Assembly (NCBI RefSeq): GCF_037948395.1 | Contig: NZ_CP149940.1 | Coordinates: 558,001-622,000 of the forward strand | Direction of reading: 5' to 3' | DNA: 64,000 nucleotides | Source: Serratia nevei | GTDB lineage: Bacteria > Pseudomonadota > Gammaproteobacteria > Enterobacterales > Enterobacteriaceae | Shown: positions 7,181 to 16,729 of the stretch, one piece after another | How the letters are laid out: each line of letters begins with the position of its first letter | Numbering within the stretch: the first letter of the stretch is position 1 | Made by a program: the position numbers and the translations under genes | The notes under the pieces: generated by a model | Told to the model about the DNA's origin: nothing | Databases searched by the model: none | Seen by the model: the letters and a program-made list of their open reading frames with translations, nothing else

Positions 7181-7987
7181 TTAGCCTAACGCCCGCGCAA
7201 TAAAATCGGTCATCCGCTTGAGGATCTGATCCTTATTGGTTTCGTTAAAGCTCTCGTGCCGCCCGCCCGCATTGATCATCCGTTCGAAATCGTCGCCGCG
7301 CAGATGATCGAGCGCGGTTTGCGTTTCGCTCATCAGCACCAGCCGATCGTCGTCGCCGTGGATCCACAGCGTGGGCAGCGCGCCGAAGCCCGGCCCGGCG
7401 TTGATGGCGGCGAGGATCCGCTGCATGGCGCGCAGGGTGGGGCGCTTGAACGGCCCGTGCCACACCAGCGGATCTTCCTGATAGGCCGCGCCGACCGCCG
7501 GATCGCGCGCCAGGGTGGCGGTATCCAGCGGCGCGTCGGGGAGCGTCGGCAGTTCGGCCAGATCGGAGATCGCCGTTCTGTCGCCAAGCAGCGGGCCGGA
7601 CAGCACCAGCGCACGCACCTCCTCGCCGTAGCGCTGCACGTAGCGGGTGGCGATCATGCCGCCCATCGAGTGGCCGATCACCACCAGCGGCAAGGTGGGG
7701 TATCGCTGCCGGAAATGGCTGACCACGCGCTGCACGTCGTCGACCACGGCGTCATAATCTTCGATCAGCACGCGTTCGCCCTGCGACAGGCCGTGGCCGA
7801 GGTGGTCGGGGCCGAACACCCGTGCGCCCTGTGCCTGCAGCGTGCGCGCCACGTATTGATAACGGCCGAGGTGCTCGCCGTAGCCGTGTATCAGCAGCGC
7901 CAGATAGCGCGGCTGGTCGTTTCCCCAGTCGTGCACGGCGATGTCGCCGTGACGGCCTTTGATAAAGCTGACGGTTTGTTCGGGCAT
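7181..7987 (-). CDS. Alpha/beta hydrolase, monoacylglycerol-lipase type
   Basis: A 268-residue serine hydrolase of the alpha/beta fold, similar to bacterial lysophospholipase/monoacylglycerol lipases. It has the oxyanion segment LLIHGYGEHLGRY (31-43) and the nucleophile elbow GHSMGG with Ser107. A late Asp occurs in WIHGDDDRL and a His in GGRHESFNE, which complete the triad. There is no signal peptide, so it is probably cytoplasmic. It is transcribed alone against the cupin gene. The substrate is unknown. Confidence 0.85.
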   Translation of the reverse strand: MPEQTVSFIKGRHGDIAVHDWGNDQPRYLALLIHGYGEHLGRYQYVARTLQAQGARVFGPDHLGHGLSQGERVLIEDYDAVVDDVQRVVSHFRQRYPTLPLVVIGHSMGGMIATRYVQRYGEEVRALVLSGPLLGDRTAISDLAELPTLPDAPLDTATLARDPAVGAAYQEDPLVWHGPFKRPTLRAMQRILAAINAGPGFGALPTLWIHGDDDRLVLMSETQTALDHLRGDDFERMINAGGRHESFNETNKDQILKRMTDFIARALG

Positions 7988-8049
7988 CTTATTGTTCTCA
8001 TGGTGGTAGGGTTGCCCTTCAGCGTAGCGGCTGGTGGCGAGGTTGTCAG

Positions 8050-8069
8050 GGGCGCCGGGTGCGGCGCCC
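8050..8069 (-). terminator. Hairpin after the deacetylase operon
   Basis: GGGCGCC (8050-8056) and GGCGCCC (8063-8069) can pair around a 6-base loop, 12 bp beyond the deacetylase stop codon on its own strand. It is probably the end of the MFS-deacetylase transcript, but there is no U-run. Confidence 0.4.
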
Positions 8070-8081
8070 GCAAAGAGGGGG

Positions 8082-9194
8082 TTACAGGCCGAACTGGCGC
8101 GCCAGCTCGTCGAGCGCTTCGCGCTGGAAGCGGTTGAAGGCGTCGCGCGGCTGCTGTTGCTGGATAAACGCCAGCAGCGGATCCTGCACTTCAGTGCGCA
8201 CGCCGCTCAGCTGTTCCATCACCGCCAGCCCGCAGAACGGCACGTAGGATTCGGCATAGCCGCCTTCGTGCACCATCACCAGCTTGCCGCCGCACAGCCG
8301 GTCGGCTGCGTCCTGCACCAGCGCGGTCATGGCGCGGAAGCTGTCGCTGTGCAGCTGCATGCGCGCCAGCGGATCGAGGGCGTTGGCGTCGTAGCCGCAG
8401 GCGACGATGATCAGCTCCGGCTCGAATTTTTCCAGCGCCGGGATAATGATGCGCCGCATGGCGTGCAGGTAGCCGTCGTCGCCGGCGCCGGCCAGCATCG
8501 GCACGTTAACGTTGCAGCCCGCCCCGGCGCCTTCACCGCGATCCCGTTCGCCGGAATAGCCCGCCGGGAAGCAGCCGTCCTGATGCAGCGACAGCGTCAG
8601 CACGTCGCCGCGCTGCCAATAGATGTGCTGGGTGCCGTTGCCGTGGTGCACGTCCCAGTCGAGCACCGCCACCTTGCCGAGGCCATGGCGGGCCTTGGCG
8701 CGCTCGATGGCGATGGGAATATTGGCCAGGAAGCAGAAGCCCATCGATTGATCCGGCAGGCAGTGGTGGCCCGGTGGGCGCGACAGCGCATAGGCGTTAT
8801 CCAGCTCGCCCTGCAGCACCGCCTCCACCGCCGCGCAGGCCAGCCCGGCGGAGAGCTTGGCGATTTCATAGCTGCCCGGCCCCAGCGGCGCTTCCTCTCC
8901 CAGCAGGCCGCCGCCGCTGTCGCTCACCTGTTTGAAACGCTGCAGGTAGTGGGCGGGGTGAATGCGCAGCAGGTCTTCTTCCGTCGCCGGTTCGGCGCTC
9001 AGCAGGGTGAGCTGGCGTGGCAGGCCGGACACGTCCATCAGGTTCTTCATGCGCCGTTTGGTTTCCGGCGACTCGGCATGGCCGGCGCCCGAAGGCGGTT
9101 GCACCCAGCCGCCGACCGGCAGGGTGGTGGCGTGCAGGCCGGTGCTGTGCCAGAAACAGCGTTCATCAAACAAGAAACCGGTTGTTCTTTTCAC
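8082..9194 (-). CDS. Class II histone-deacetylase-like / acetylpolyamine amidohydrolase
   Basis: The 370-residue protein has the arginase/deacetylase fold: PPGHH (140-144) and the zinc-site run LDWDVHHGNGTQ (Asp181 and His183 are ligands). A later GYDANALDP segment supplies the third ligand. Bacterial class II members remove acetyl groups from polyamines or other acyl-amides. The start is a GTG preceded by GGAGGAG. It overlaps the stop of the upstream MFS gene by 4 bp, so the two are translationally coupled. Uptake of an acetylated amine by the MFS protein and deacetylation in the cytoplasm would feed the amine-oxidising enzymes nearby; this is inference. Confidence 0.85.
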   Translation of the reverse strand: MKRTTGFLFDERCFWHSTGLHATTLPVGGWVQPPSGAGHAESPETKRRMKNLMDVSGLPRQLTLLSAEPATEEDLLRIHPAHYLQRFKQVSDSGGGLLGEEAPLGPGSYEIAKLSAGLACAAVEAVLQGELDNAYALSRPPGHHCLPDQSMGFCFLANIPIAIERAKARHGLGKVAVLDWDVHHGNGTQHIYWQRGDVLTLSLHQDGCFPAGYSGERDRGEGAGAGCNVNVPMLAGAGDDGYLHAMRRIIIPALEKFEPELIIVACGYDANALDPLARMQLHSDSFRAMTALVQDAADRLCGGKLVMVHEGGYAESYVPFCGLAVMEQLSGVRTEVQDPLLAFIQQQQPRDAFNRFQREALDELARQFGL

Positions 9195-10378
9195 CTTTCT
9201 CCTCCTGTTATACGGCGCGGTGCGCGCGGTGAAGCCAGCGAAATCAACAGCAGCGACAGCAGCGCGCAGCCCAGCGCGCCGAACAGCAAAGCGTTGAAAC
9301 CGCCGAAAGATTCGATCAGAGAGCCGGCCAGCGTGGGGCCGATGGCCATGCCGCCGCCGATCACCAGGTTGATGCCGTTCATCAGCTTGCCGTCGTTATC
9401 CAGCCCGGCGACCCGCGCCAGAATGAACGGCAGCACGAAGGTCCAGGTGAACTTGAACAGCAGGGCCGCCAGGGCGAAGCGCAGCAGCAGGGGCTGGCCC
9501 GTCAGCAGCGCCACGCTGGCCAGCAGCAGGGCGTACCCCAGCACGATTAGGCGTCCGCCGCCGAAGCGCGCGCCGATCAGCGCTGCGGCCCCCGCGCCGA
9601 CGATGCCGAGCAAGGTGGCGACGGCCAGCACCTGGCCGCTGTGGGCCGGCGACAGCCCGGTGCCGGCGGCGATGCCGCCGATAAAGGTCCAGACCGCGCT
9701 CAGGCTGATGTAAAAGGTCAGCACCGCCAGCACGGCGCACAGCTTGCGCGCCAGCGAGGCGGCGGGGCCGCTGCGGGCGGCGCGGGCGGCGGTGAAACCG
9801 TTGGGGAATGCCGGGATGAGCGGCAGGCAGCACAGCATGATGGCCGCCAGAATCAGGTAGACCGCCATCAGGCCGAAGTGCGCGAACAGCGGCGGTAGCA
9901 CCAGCAGCCCGACCGCGCCCAGCACCAGTTGGCCGAGCACCCAGAAGGCATAGACTCGGCTGGGATTGGCGGTGCCGGCGGCGCAGGTGATGCACAGGAT
10001 CATCAGGGTGCCGCCCGCCAGCGAGGCGATAAAGCGCAGCGGCAGCAGCAGGGTAAAGTCCTGCACCAGCGCCGAAGCCAGGTTGCCGACGATAAACACC
10101 AGCGCCGACAGCGTAGCGACCCGCCGCCAGTTGATGCGCCCGATCCACCACCACGCCGGCAGCGTGGCCAGGCTCATGGCGCCGAGTTCGGTGGAGAACA
10201 GGTGGCCGATCTGCGCCGGGCCGAGCTGCCATTGTGCGGCGAGCTGGGCGGCCACGGCGGGGGCGGTCATCAGAATGCCCGGCGCGATGGCGGCGAAGAC
10301 GATAATGGCGGTCAGCAGCCGCGGCGGGCAGGGGAGCGCCGCGCCGACGGCGGGCGCGGAAACCGAATCACTGGACAT
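9191..10378 (-). CDS. MFS transporter
   Basis: The 395-residue protein has the hydrophobic pattern of a twelve-helix major facilitator (long Leu/Ala-rich segments throughout, with a basic central loop near RAARSGPAASLARK). The ATG at 10378 is preferred because GGGGAAAAGG lies just upstream; a TTG five codons earlier sits within that ribosome-binding sequence. It is the first gene of a two-gene operon with the deacetylase. It probably imports the deacetylase substrate or exports a product. The substrate is unknown. Confidence 0.82.
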   Translation of the reverse strand: MSSDSVSAPAVGAALPCPPRLLTAIIVFAAIAPGILMTAPAVAAQLAAQWQLGPAQIGHLFSTELGAMSLATLPAWWWIGRINWRRVATLSALVFIVGNLASALVQDFTLLLPLRFIASLAGGTLMILCITCAAGTANPSRVYAFWVLGQLVLGAVGLLVLPPLFAHFGLMAVYLILAAIMLCCLPLIPAFPNGFTAARAARSGPAASLARKLCAVLAVLTFYISLSAVWTFIGGIAAGTGLSPAHSGQVLAVATLLGIVGAGAAALIGARFGGGRLIVLGYALLLASVALLTGQPLLLRFALAALLFKFTWTFVLPFILARVAGLDNDGKLMNGINLVIGGGMAIGPTLAGSLIESFGGFNALLFGALGCALLSLLLISLASPRAPRRITGGER

Positions 10379-10517
10379 AAACCTTTTCCCCAAGCGTTGA
10401 GTGACGATGAAATATCCCGCCCGGCCCGATTGCGGGCAGGGGGAGGCCGCGCCATAAATGGCGAATACGTTTTGGCGTTATTTTCCGGCCGTCGGCAGCG
10501 GCGGCCGTTATCGGGCG

Positions 10518-11165
10518 TTAACCGTGGGCGAGAAAGCCGCCGGCGACCAGTTCGGTGCGGTTCACCACGTCGGTTTTGGCGAAAATATTGCGCATATGGG
10601 TTTTCACCGTGGACAGCGAAATGCCCAGCTTCAGGGCGATGCGCTTATTGCTGGCGCCTTCGCGCACCATGTTGACGATCTCTTGCTCTTTGGCGGTCAG
10701 CAGCTGCGCCTCGCCGTCGGGCAACAGATCGCGCGTCGCCAGCTCGATCAGCGGCAGCACCGCGCGCAGGCGGCCGCGCTCCACTTCGGTAAACGGCGTA
10801 TCGCGGATCAGCGATACCCCGGCGACGATGCGCTTGCGCTGGCGGATGAAGATCTCCGTCATGTCGCGCATGTCGTTCGGCAGCATAAAGTCGTGGTAAT
10901 AGCGGCGGTTGCCGGCGATCGCCGCCGGGCTCATGCCGACCATGGTGATGTCCTGGCGATGGAAATTGGCCGGCTGCAGCGGATCTATCTGCTGGAAGTG
11001 GTTCAGATACTGCTGATGCGTTTTATCGGGCATGCCGTGCAGGATGTAGTGATCCGGCCGCAGGTCGCGATCGACCAGATAAAACACCCCGGCGGACACC
11101 GGGATCAGGTGCGTGATGGTCGCCAAACAACTGTTGATAAAGGCATCGGATGCGGTGCTGTGCAT
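10518..11165 (-). CDS. LuxR-type regulator, MoaR-like
   Basis: A 215-residue regulator with a C-terminal LuxR helix-turn-helix (LTAKEQEIVNMVREGASNKRIA and ISLSTVKTHMRNIF, about 150-210) and an N-terminal sensor region. The ATG at 11165 has GGGAGGAA upstream. It is divergent from the arylsulfatase gene. In Klebsiella a LuxR-like activator, MoaR, controls the monoamine regulon, which includes arylsulfatase and amine oxidase. The size and position here fit such a regulator, but homology to MoaR specifically was not tested. It is the best candidate to bind the CTTAAG palindromes at 11488 and 14549. Acyl-homoserine-lactone sensing is not supported. Confidence 0.8.
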   Translation of the reverse strand: MHSTASDAFINSCLATITHLIPVSAGVFYLVDRDLRPDHYILHGMPDKTHQQYLNHFQQIDPLQPANFHRQDITMVGMSPAAIAGNRRYYHDFMLPNDMRDMTEIFIRQRKRIVAGVSLIRDTPFTEVERGRLRAVLPLIELATRDLLPDGEAQLLTAKEQEIVNMVREGASNKRIALKLGISLSTVKTHMRNIFAKTDVVNRTELVAGGFLAHG

Positions 11166-11487
11166 GATTCGTGTTCCTCCCTTTATCATTCAATCTGGAG
11201 AAGGTTGGCGGTCAATATATGAACGATACAAGCATAGTTGTAGCAATTTGGCAACACAATAAAAACATATTAACAACGTGAGGCCGATTGCAATAAAACA
11301 CATAAATAACAAGATGACACTGCGTTAATCAGGGCTTTTCAGTTCGGATTTATCGCGATTTTCATTAATAGGTTAATGAAATAATTCACCGCTTTTCCCG
11401 CTGAATTTACAGCGCTTTTCAATGTTTGCCCGGGTGCAGCCTTCGCCGCCCTGCGCGTGCTACAACCGGCACGACTGGAGCCGTTCC
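11166..11487. other. AT-rich intergenic region, no gene seen
   Basis: About 320 bp between the divergent LuxR gene and the arylsulfatase promoter. It is markedly AT-rich (CAATAAAAACATATTAAC and similar runs) compared with the flanks. It should contain the LuxR gene promoter. No reading frame with a ribosome-binding site was found. Confidence 0.6.
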
Positions 11488-11533
11488 TCGTTCTTAAGAA
11501 CGATAGCCAGGCTTTTCCGCCGCTTCCTACACT
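11488..11533 (+). promoter_or_regulatory. LuxR-type box and -10 of the atsAB promoter
   Basis: TCGTTCTTAAGAACGA (11488-11503) is a perfect 16-bp palindrome, followed by TAGCCAGGCTTTTCC. The -10-like TACACT starts at 11528, 32.5 bp from the palindrome centre. The same architecture recurs at 14549. The start codon of atsA is 115 bp further on, leaving a leader with no obvious structure. Confidence 0.65.
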
Positions 11534-11647
11534 GCGAATTGAAGATAGCGCCAGGCGGCGCCAAACGTATAAGACGAAAAAATGATGACCTTTCTCGGGC
11601 TGAGGCGTCGGGTTGTTCAGTCCGCATGACCATACGGGGAACGAACG

Positions 11648-13360
11648 ATGCAGAAAAAAACGTTGGCGGTGGCGTTGAGCGGCGCCTTATCGGGCCTGGC
11701 GCAGGGGGCGGACGCCGATCGCCCCAATGTGCTGATCATTCTGGTGGACGACATGGGCTACTCCGACATCAGCCCGTTCGGCGGCGAGATACCGACGCCC
11801 AACCTGCAGGAGCTGGCCGAACGGGGCGTGCGTATGAGCCAGTACTACACCTCGCCGATGTCGGCACCGGCGCGGTCGATGCTGATGACCGGCAACACCA
11901 ACCAGCAGGCCGGCATGGGCGGCATGTGGTGGTATGAGAGCACCGCCGCGCAGCCGGGCTATGAAATGCGGCTGACCGACCGCGTGACCACATTGCCGGA
12001 GCGTTTTCGCGACGCGGGTTACGCCACCATGATGGCGGGCAAATGGCACCTGGGCTACGTCGACGGCGCCAAACCGACCGATCGCGGCTTCGAGCGCGCC
12101 TTCGCCTTTATGGGGGGCGGCACCAGCCATTTCGACGACGCGAAACCGCTGGGCACCGTGGAGGCGTTCCATACCTTCTACACCCTGAACGGCAAACGCG
12201 TGTCGTTGCCCAAAGATTTCTATTCCAGCAAGGCCTATGCCGATCAGCTGGAACAGTGGATCCGCGATACGCCGCAGAGCAAACCCGTCTTCGCCTATCT
12301 GGCGTTTACCGCGCCGCACGATCCGCTGCAGGCGCCGGATGACTGGATCGCCAAATTCGACGGCAAATACGACGCCGGTTACCAGCAGGCCTATCAGCAG
12401 CGCATTCAGCGCCTGAAGGCGCTGGGGTTGATTTCCGACCGCACGCCGATGCCGACGCTGACGCTGGATAAGGCCTGGAATGCGCTGACGCCCGAGCAGC
12501 AAAAATATGAAGCCAAGACCATGCAGGTGTACGCGGCGATGATCGCTTACATGGACGATCAGGTCGGCGCGGTGCTGAATACCCTCAAGCAGACCGGCCG
12601 CGACCAAAATACGGTGATTGTGTTCGCCACCGACAACGGCGCCAACCCGGCCAGCGGCTTCTACTACGGCTCGAAGCCGGAGTATTGGCGGCAGTTCGAC
12701 AACAGCTACGCCAACCTCGGCCGCAAGGGATCGTTCATTTCCTACGGGCCGCACTGGGCCAACGTCAGCAATGCGCCGTACGCCAACTACCACAAAACCA
12801 CCAGCGCGCAGGGCGGCATCAATACCGATTTCATCATCTCCGCGCCGCGGCTGAAGGGGCGCGGCGGCATCGACCGCACGCCGATGGCGGTGTATGACAT
12901 CGCCCCGACGCTGTATGACTATGCCGGCATCGACGCCAATAAACCGCTGAAGGCCAAACCGACGCTGCCGATGGTCGGCGTCAGCTTCAAGCGCTATTTC
13001 AGCGGCGAGGCCGACGGCGTGCCGCGCGCGACCTACGGCGTGGAGCTGCATAACCAGGCCGCCTATGTGGACGGTATCTGGAAGCTGCGGCGGTTGGTGA
13101 AGGCCGGGCCGACGGCGCAGATGGCGCCGTGGGGGCTGTTCAACCTGCATGACGATCCGCTGGAGACGCGCGATCTGGCCGCCGCCGACCCGGAGCGGGT
13201 CAAACGGCTGAGCGAGGCGTATCGCCGCTTTGCGCAGCAGGGCATGGTCATTGAAGCCAAAGGCGCAGCGATCGACTACCTCGGCGTCGACGCCAGCACT
13301 GGCGACTACATCGGCCTGGATCCGCTGACCCACAAACCGTTGCCGCAGGCGGCGCCATGA
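11648..13360 (+). CDS. atsA: Arylsulfatase, Ser-type
   Basis: This 570-residue sulfatase hydrolyses sulfate esters. It has a short signal peptide ([20 protein letters not shown], cleavage near Ala21-Ala23) and is expected in the periplasm. The metal-site Asp34-Asp35 ([10 protein letters not shown]) is followed by the modification motif Ser72-Ala-Pro-Ala-Arg76. Here the residue converted to formylglycine is serine, as in Klebsiella AtsA (also Ser72), so it needs an AtsB-type maturase. A later GKWHLGY segment is also a sulfatase hallmark. The atsB gene overlaps its end by 4 bp. The promoter holds a LuxR-type palindrome, which agrees with amine-controlled sulfatase synthesis known in Klebsiella and Serratia. 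Confidence 0.93.
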   Translation: MQKKTLAVALSGALSGLAQGADADRPNVLIILVDDMGYSDISPFGGEIPTPNLQELAERGVRMSQYYTSPMSAPARSMLMTGNTNQQAGMGGMWWYESTAAQPGYEMRLTDRVTTLPERFRDAGYATMMAGKWHLGYVDGAKPTDRGFERAFAFMGGGTSHFDDAKPLGTVEAFHTFYTLNGKRVSLPKDFYSSKAYADQLEQWIRDTPQSKPVFAYLAFTAPHDPLQAPDDWIAKFDGKYDAGYQQAYQQRIQRLKALGLISDRTPMPTLTLDKAWNALTPEQQKYEAKTMQVYAAMIAYMDDQVGAVLNTLKQTGRDQNTVIVFATDNGANPASGFYYGSKPEYWRQFDNSYANLGRKGSFISYGPHWANVSNAPYANYHKTTSAQGGINTDFIISAPRLKGRGGIDRTPMAVYDIAPTLYDYAGIDANKPLKAKPTLPMVGVSFKRYFSGEADGVPRATYGVELHNQAAYVDGIWKLRRLVKAGPTAQMAPWGLFNLHDDPLETRDLAAADPERVKRLSEAYRRFAQQGMVIEAKGAAIDYLGVDASTGDYIGLDPLTHKPLPQAAP

Positions 13361-14541
13361 ACCTGGCCCAGCTGCGCGCGCAGCAGATCCCGGTAGAGAG
13401 CGAACCGCGCGCGGCGGCGCCTTTTCATTTGCTGGTGAAACCGATCGGCGCCGGCTGCAACCTGGGCTGCCGCTACTGCTACTACCCGCAGCGCCAGGAA
13501 GAACGGACGCGCAAGATGGACGACGACCTGCTGGCGGAATTTATCCGGGGCTATATCGCCGCCCAGCCGCGTTACAGCCGCGAGATCAACTTCGTCTGGC
13601 AGGGCGGTGAGCCGCTGCTGGCGGGGATCGGTTTTTACAAGCGGGCGCTGGCGTTGCAACGCCGCTACGCGCCGCCGGGCGTGCGGATCAGCAACAGCCT
13701 GCAGACCAACGGTACCCTGCTGAACGACGCCTGGTGCCGGCTGTTCCGGCAGCATCACTTTATCCTCGGCGTCAGCCTGGACGGCGACCGCGAGGTGCAG
13801 GACGCCCACCGGCCGGACAAGCGCGGCGGCGCCAGCTATGACGCGGCGCTGCGCGGCATTGCGCTGTTGCAGCGCTATCAGATCGACTTCAACCTGCTGA
13901 TGGTGGTGCACGACGGTGTCGCGGATCGCGCCGAGGCGATCTACGATCATGCGGTGGCGATCGGGGCGCGCTATCTGCAGTTCCAGCCGCTGATGCTGGA
14001 AGGGGACGCGCCCACCGCCGGCTATGGGTTGAGCGCCGCCAACTGGGGGCGCTTCATGCTGGCGGTATACCGCCGCTGGCGCAGCCGCGGGCACGTCGGC
14101 CAGGTCTTCGTGATGAACATTGAGCAGGTCTACGCGCAGTATTTCACCCACGTTAGCCCCAGCTGCGTACACGCCGAACGCTGCGGCGGCAATCTGGTGA
14201 TGGAGCCGGACGGGCGGCTTTACGCCTGCGATCATCTGATCAACGCGCAGCACCTGCTCGGCCATGCCGATCGCCACACGCCGCTCGCCACCCTGGCGGC
14301 AAGGGCGGCGGAGATGCCGTTCGGTAAAAACAAGAGCCTGCGCCGCGAGTGCCAACGCTGCAGCGTGAAAAGCGTCTGCCAGGGCGGCTGCCCGGCGCAT
14401 GTGGGCGAAGATCGCTACAACCGGCTGTGCGCCGGCTATTACGCCTTTTTTTCCGCGCTGCTGGCACCGCTGCGCGCCTACCCGCGCAGCCCGCAGGGGG
14501 CGATGCAGTGGCGCGCCGCCGTGAGCGCGGCCGCAGGTTGA
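13357..14541 (+). CDS. atsB: Anaerobic sulfatase-maturating enzyme (radical SAM)
   Basis: A 394-residue radical-SAM enzyme that oxidises the active-site serine of AtsA to formylglycine in the cytoplasm before export. The radical-SAM cluster motif is Cys34-x3-Cys38-x2-Cys41 ([10 protein letters not shown]). The C-terminal half holds the SPASM-type cysteines for auxiliary clusters ([32 protein letters not shown]). Its ATG overlaps the atsA stop (ATGA), which implies coupled translation. Gene order is atsA-atsB, whereas the Klebsiella operon is usually written atsBA. A LuxR-type box for the next operon starts 8 bp after its stop codon. Confidence 0.93.
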   Translation: MNLAQLRAQQIPVESEPRAAAPFHLLVKPIGAGCNLGCRYCYYPQRQEERTRKMDDDLLAEFIRGYIAAQPRYSREINFVWQGGEPLLAGIGFYKRALALQRRYAPPGVRISNSLQTNGTLLNDAWCRLFRQHHFILGVSLDGDREVQDAHRPDKRGGASYDAALRGIALLQRYQIDFNLLMVVHDGVADRAEAIYDHAVAIGARYLQFQPLMLEGDAPTAGYGLSAANWGRFMLAVYRRWRSRGHVGQVFVMNIEQVYAQYFTHVSPSCVHAERCGGNLVMEPDGRLYACDHLINAQHLLGHADRHTPLATLAARAAEMPFGKNKSLRRECQRCSVKSVCQGGCPAHVGEDRYNRLCAGYYAFFSALLAPLRAYPRSPQGAMQWRAAVSAAAG

Positions 14542-14548
14542 AAGCGTC

Positions 14549-14594
14549 TCGTCCTTAAGGACGATAGTCAGCATTTTCCTTTCCTCTCTATAGT
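14549..14594 (+). promoter_or_regulatory. LuxR-type box and -10 of the permease-moaF operon
   Basis: TCGTCCTTAAGGACGA (14549-14564) is a perfect 16-bp palindrome followed by TAGTCAGCATTTTCC. The -10 TATAGT begins at 14589, again 32.5 bp from the centre. About 26 of 31 bases agree with the atsA box. The permease ATG is at 14671. Confidence 0.65.
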
Positions 14595-14670
14595 GAGATT
14601 ACCGCCGCTGGCGGCGAAAAACCTGCAAGCACCTGCATGCATCAGGCCAAAACTATAAGAGGAAATAACC

Positions 14671-16164
14671 ATGAACCTGTCGTCGCGGTTGCACGCCCAC
14701 CTGGCTCGAGGCAAGGTCGGCTTTCCCACCACCCTGGCCAGTTCGGTCGGGGTGATCATGGCCAGCCCGGTGATCCTGACGGTCACCAGCGGCTTCGGCA
14801 TCGGCGGCGACACCTTCGCGCTGGCGATGCTGATCGCCTTCATCATGATGCAGGCGCAGCTCACCACCTTCTCCGAAGCGGCGGCGCTGCTGCCGACCTC
14901 CGGTTCGGTTTACGACTACATCTCCTGCGGAATGGGGCGCTTTTTCGCCATCACCGGCGCGCTGTCGGCCTACCTGATCGTGCACATATTCGCCGGCACC
15001 GCCGAGACCATTCTCTCCGGCATCATGGCGCTGGTGAACTTCGAGCACCTCAACACCCTGATGGAAAGCCACAACGCCTCCTGGATGGTCGGCGTCGGGC
15101 TGGTAATCGTGTTCGGCCTGCTCAACGCGTTCGGCATCGAGGCCTTCGGCAAGGCGGAGATCGTGCTGACCTTCGCCATGTGGAGCACGCTGGTGATTTT
15201 CGGCATCGTCGGGCTGCTGTCGCCGCATGCGGTGCCGCTCGAGGGCTGGTTCGGCAGCACGCTGAGCCTGAACGATCCCTTCGCGGTGTTCAGCCTGATC
15301 GGCATGGCGATGTTTATGTTCGTCGGCTGTGAGCTGGTGACGCCGATGGCGCCGGAGATCAAACGCTGCGATCGGGTGATCCCGCGCGCGATGGCGCTGG
15401 GGCTGTGCGGCGTGGCGGTGTGCATGGCGCTGTATGGCGCGGCGCTCAGCCACCAGGTGGAAAACGTGGTGATCGACGCCGCCAGCGGCACACGCCTGCT
15501 GGAAACGCCGATGGCCATCCCGGCGTTCGCCGGCCAGGTGATGGGCCAGTTCGGCAAATATTGGCTCGGCGTCGGCCTGCTGCTGGCGGGCGCCGCGACC
15601 ATCAATACGCTGATGGCGGCGGTGCCGCGCATTCTGTACGGCATGGCGCTGGACGGCGCGCTGCCACGCATGTTCGCTTATCTGCACCCGCGCTTTAAAA
15701 CGCCGGTGGTCGGCATTCTGGTGGCGGTATTGATCCCCTGCGTACACGCCTTCGCCATTCAGGGCAACCTCGACAGGATCATTCCGCTGGTGCTGGCGGC
15801 GGTGTGCGCCTGGGGCGTGGCCTACCTGCTGGTGACCTGCTCGGTGGTGATCCTGCGCGTACGCCGCCCCGATCTGCCGCGCGCCTATAAATCGCCGTGG
15901 TTCCCGCTGCCGCAGATCGTTTCCAGCGTTGGCATCGTGCTGGCCATCGTTTACATCACGCCGCCGGGAATGAACCCGAGCGATATCTACATTCCCTTCG
16001 GCTGGATGATCGGTCTGACCGCCGCCTATGCGCTGTTCTGGACGCTGTGCGTGCAAAAAGTGAATCCGTTCAAGCCGGTGCCGGTCGAGCAGGTGCTGGA
16101 GAACGCGTTCGCCAAGGGTGAAAACGAGGAGGCGCAGTTTGATCGGCTTACTTCCCTCACTTAA
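14671..16164 (+). CDS. APC-superfamily amino acid/amine permease
   Basis: The 497-residue protein has the hydrophobic profile of an amino acid-polyamine-organocation permease of about twelve helices. It includes an early unwound-helix region (GVIMASPVILTVTSGFGIGG) and an AAALLPTSGSVYDYI segment after helix 2. It probably imports an amine or aromatic amino acid across the inner membrane. It is the first gene of a five-gene operon with tight spacing. A LuxR-type box lies in its promoter. In Klebsiella the moa genes include a permease-like protein, which fits a monoamine substrate such as tyramine, but this is not shown by the sequence alone. Confidence 0.85.
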   Translation: MNLSSRLHAHLARGKVGFPTTLASSVGVIMASPVILTVTSGFGIGGDTFALAMLIAFIMMQAQLTTFSEAAALLPTSGSVYDYISCGMGRFFAITGALSAYLIVHIFAGTAETILSGIMALVNFEHLNTLMESHNASWMVGVGLVIVFGLLNAFGIEAFGKAEIVLTFAMWSTLVIFGIVGLLSPHAVPLEGWFGSTLSLNDPFAVFSLIGMAMFMFVGCELVTPMAPEIKRCDRVIPRAMALGLCGVAVCMALYGAALSHQVENVVIDAASGTRLLETPMAIPAFAGQVMGQFGKYWLGVGLLLAGAATINTLMAAVPRILYGMALDGALPRMFAYLHPRFKTPVVGILVAVLIPCVHAFAIQGNLDRIIPLVLAAVCAWGVAYLLVTCSVVILRVRRPDLPRAYKSPWFPLPQIVSSVGIVLAIVYITPPGMNPSDIYIPFGWMIGLTAAYALFWTLCVQKVNPFKPVPVEQVLENAFAKGENEEAQFDRLTSLT

Positions 16165-16729
16165 TCGCGCCTGGCGGCGAGCGCCGTCGGGCTATCGGCC
16201 GGGCGCCGCGCTGGATCGTCTGGCGCGCAACCTGGAGCCCTACGCGTGCGAACGCCTGGCGCCGGGCCTGCTGCGGCTGACGCTGCCGCAGGGGCCGCAG
16301 ATCGAGATCGGCGAACAGGTGCAGGGGCTGTTTATGGCGCATATCGTCAGCCACCGCTTTCGCTTGCAGGGCACGTGCGCGATGCAGCTTCCGCTGACGC
16401 TGGACGTGGTGACCGGCGGCTGGCTGCGGCGGCGTGGGGTGCGTTATCTGCTGCGCCAGCGCCATGCGGCCGCGCAGCGGGTGCTGGACGGCCTGCAGCG
16501 CTACCCGCAGATCGGCGAGACGCTGGCGCAGCTGGATTTTCGCCGCGTGCGGCTGACGGTGAACGACGGGCGCTGGCAGGTGGAGATTGAGCATTTCGCC
16601 GCGTCGGAGGTGGTCAGCCGTTTGCCGGCCGGCCGCCGCTATCTGCGGCTGGATGCCGAACAGCGGCGGCTGCTGTTGAGCAGCCTGCTGATGATCGGCC
16701 AACTGATGGAGAAGCTGAATCATGAATAG
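16139..16729 (+). CDS. Conserved protein of unknown function (possibly DUF3156)
   Basis: A 196-residue Arg- and Leu-rich protein with no enzyme motif. I recognise no domain with confidence; DUF3156 is a possibility from its size and company. The start is taken as TTG at 16139, which has GAGGAGG seven bases upstream; a GTG at 16118 lies ahead of that ribosome-binding site and is less likely. It overlaps the end of the permease gene by 26 bp and the start of the next SDR gene by 8 bp, so it belongs to the operon. It has no signal peptide or transmembrane helix. Confidence 0.7.
   Translation: MIGLLPSLNRAWRRAPSGYRPGAALDRLARNLEPYACERLAPGLLRLTLPQGPQIEIGEQVQGLFMAHIVSHRFRLQGTCAMQLPLTLDVVTGGWLRRRGVRYLLRQRHAAAQRVLDGLQRYPQIGETLAQLDFRRVRLTVNDGRWQVEIEHFAASEVVSRLPAGRRYLRLDAEQRRLLLSSLLMIGQLMEKLNHE

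Noticed and set aside
4596..11165. Quorum-sensing LuxR receptors
   Set aside because: No luxI-type synthase nearby, and the N-terminal domains do not show the acyl-homoserine-lactone pocket pattern.
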